From Roseicyclus marinus (GTDB taxonomy: Bacteria > Pseudomonadota > Alphaproteobacteria > Rhodobacterales > Rhodobacteraceae): 64,000 nt of DNA. The number at the start of each line of letters is the position of its first letter. Position 1 is the stretch's first letter. The stretch spans positions 1,181,001 through 1,245,000 of the forward strand of contig NZ_AP027266.1 in the NCBI RefSeq assembly GCF_036322625.1. The letters run 5' to 3'. The notes under the pieces are model-generated. The model saw nothing but the letters and a program-made list of their open reading frames with translations. It did no database searches and was not told where the DNA came from. Positions 63,211-64,000 of the stretch are shown piece after piece. The translations under genes were made by a program, and so were the position numbers.

Positions 63211-64000
63211 TCACTCGGCCGCGCGCGACATCCGCTTGCGTTCATGCGGATCGAGATAGCGCTTGCGCAACCGGATCGCGTTCGGCGTAACCTCGACCAG
63301 TTCGTCATCGTCGATATAGGCGATGGCCTGTTCCAGCGTCATCGTGATGGGCGTCGTCAGGCGCACCGCCTCATCCGTGCCGGAAGCGCGGATGTTGGTC
63401 AGTTTCTTGCCCTTGAGCGGGTTCACCTCGAGATCGTTGTCGCGCGAATGCTCGCCGATGATCATGCCGGTGTAGACGGGTTCCTGCGCGCCGATGAACA
63501 TCCGGCCGCGTTCCTCGAGGTTCCAGAGCGCATAGGCGACCGAGACGCCGTTTTCCATCGAGATCAGAACGCCCGCGCGCCGCCCTTCGATCGGGCCCTT
63601 GTAGGGTTCCCAGGCGTGGAAGACGCGGTTCAGAACGCCCGTGCCGCGCGTGTCGGTCAGGAATTCGCCGTGGTAGCCGATGAGCCCGCGCGAGGGCACC
63701 AACGCGATGATCCGCGTCTTGCCGGCGCCTGCGGGTTTCATTTCCTTCAGCTCGCCCTTGCGGGGTCCGGTGATCTTTTCGATCACGGCGCCGGTGTAAT
63801 CGTCATCGACGTCGATGGTGACTTCCTCGACCGGTTCATGACGCTGGCCGTCGATCTCGCGGAAGAGCACCTGCGGGCGGGAGATCGACAATTCGAACCC
63901 TTCGCGGCGCATGTTCTCGATCAGGACGCCCATCTGCAATTCGCCGCGGCCCGCAACCTCGAAGGCTTCGCCGCCGGGCGTGTCGGTGACGCGGATGGCG
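63211..64000 (-). CDS. typA: GTP-binding protein TypA/BipA (C-terminal part, cut by the window end)
   Basis: The last 263 codons of TypA/BipA, a ribosome-binding translational GTPase of the EF-G family involved in stress responses and 50S assembly. The frame runs off the window at 64000 (GRGELQMGVLIENMRREGFE before the first visible Met). EF-G domain V and the TypA C-terminal domain are seen: ALVPSRGLIGYHGEFLTDTR, GAQEPVYTGMIIGEHSRDND, NIRASGTDEAVRLTTPITMT and PNAIRLRKRYLDPHERKRM. The GTPase domain lies outside the window. Confidence 0.96.
   Translation of the reverse strand, partial: AIRVTDTPGGEAFEVAGRGELQMGVLIENMRREGFELSISRPQVLFREIDGQRHEPVEEVTIDVDDDYTGAVIEKITGPRKGELKEMKPAGAGKTRIIALVPSRGLIGYHGEFLTDTRGTGVLNRVFHAWEPYKGPIEGRRAGVLISMENGVSVAYALWNLEERGRMFIGAQEPVYTGMIIGEHSRDNDLEVNPLKGKKLTNIRASGTDEAVRLTTPITMTLEQAIAYIDDDELVEVTPNAIRLRKRYLDPHERKRMSRAAE

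Overview
The window is a chromosomal segment of an alphaproteobacterium of the Rhodobacteraceae (Rhodobacter/roseobacter type). The evidence is high GC, very dense operons joined by ATGA overlaps, the fdsGBA-fdhD-fdsD formate dehydrogenase operon, rpsF-rpsR-rplI next to fabD-fabG-acpP-fabF-mltG, a GapR/DUF2312 gene, a DUF4167 gene, and above all a full-length gene transfer agent (GTA) structural cluster of the R. capsulatus RcGTA type. No sequence search could be run; family names rest on recognised motifs and gene order.

Layout. 0-8 kb: tRNA-Leu(UAG), a small lipoprotein, a homocysteine S-methyltransferase family gene, and a 1952-residue RTX calcium-binding repeat protein with a 513-bp super-repeat. 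8-15 kb: a LysR regulator followed by the NAD-dependent molybdenum formate dehydrogenase operon. 15-20 kb: an IlvD/Edd sugar-acid dehydratase close to D-xylonate dehydratases, two surface-glycan genes on the minus strand (a GT61 glycosyltransferase, and an FkbM methyltransferase fused to a degenerate GT61-like domain), and a cold-shock protein. 20-28 kb: a MaoC-Pta fusion with ackA, a DUF1499 gene, prfA-prmC, DUF4167, rsmA, a small membrane protein and gapR. 28-35 kb: a sulfotransferase-like gene, tRNA-Thr(UGU), ugd, galU, and a gpsA-ggpP-ggpS operon that reads as a self-contained glucosylglycerol (osmolyte) pathway. 35-46 kb: trigger factor, two unusual secreted or surface proteins (one with three copies of an Asp/Asn-loop domain, one pilin-like with a polyproline stalk and a jelly-roll-like C-terminus), ribosomal proteins S6/S18/L9, fatty acid synthesis genes, and mltG. 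46.8-62.1 kb: the GTA cluster g1-g15 plus a DUF2793 tail gene, in phage-like order (terminases, portal, protease, capsid, connectors, tail, baseplate, host recognition). 62.1-64 kb: cysE, a cluster of palindromic repeats, and the 3' part of typA/bipA.

The most unusual features lie in the GTA. The tape-measure gene g11 is broken by an apparent one-base loss in a G run that also forms a G GGG GGC heptamer. The preceding small gene has lost its usual stop and reads into g11. The g15 host-specificity gene carries an extra block of about 170 codons that looks like a carbohydrate-binding jelly-roll set into its glycosidase-like TIM barrel. Other points of interest are the GT61 pair, the pilin-polyproline fusion, the glucosylglycerol operon, short AT-rich rare-codon patches inside fdsB and the dehydratase gene, and a dispersed repeat inserted in frame at the fdsB/fdsA junction.
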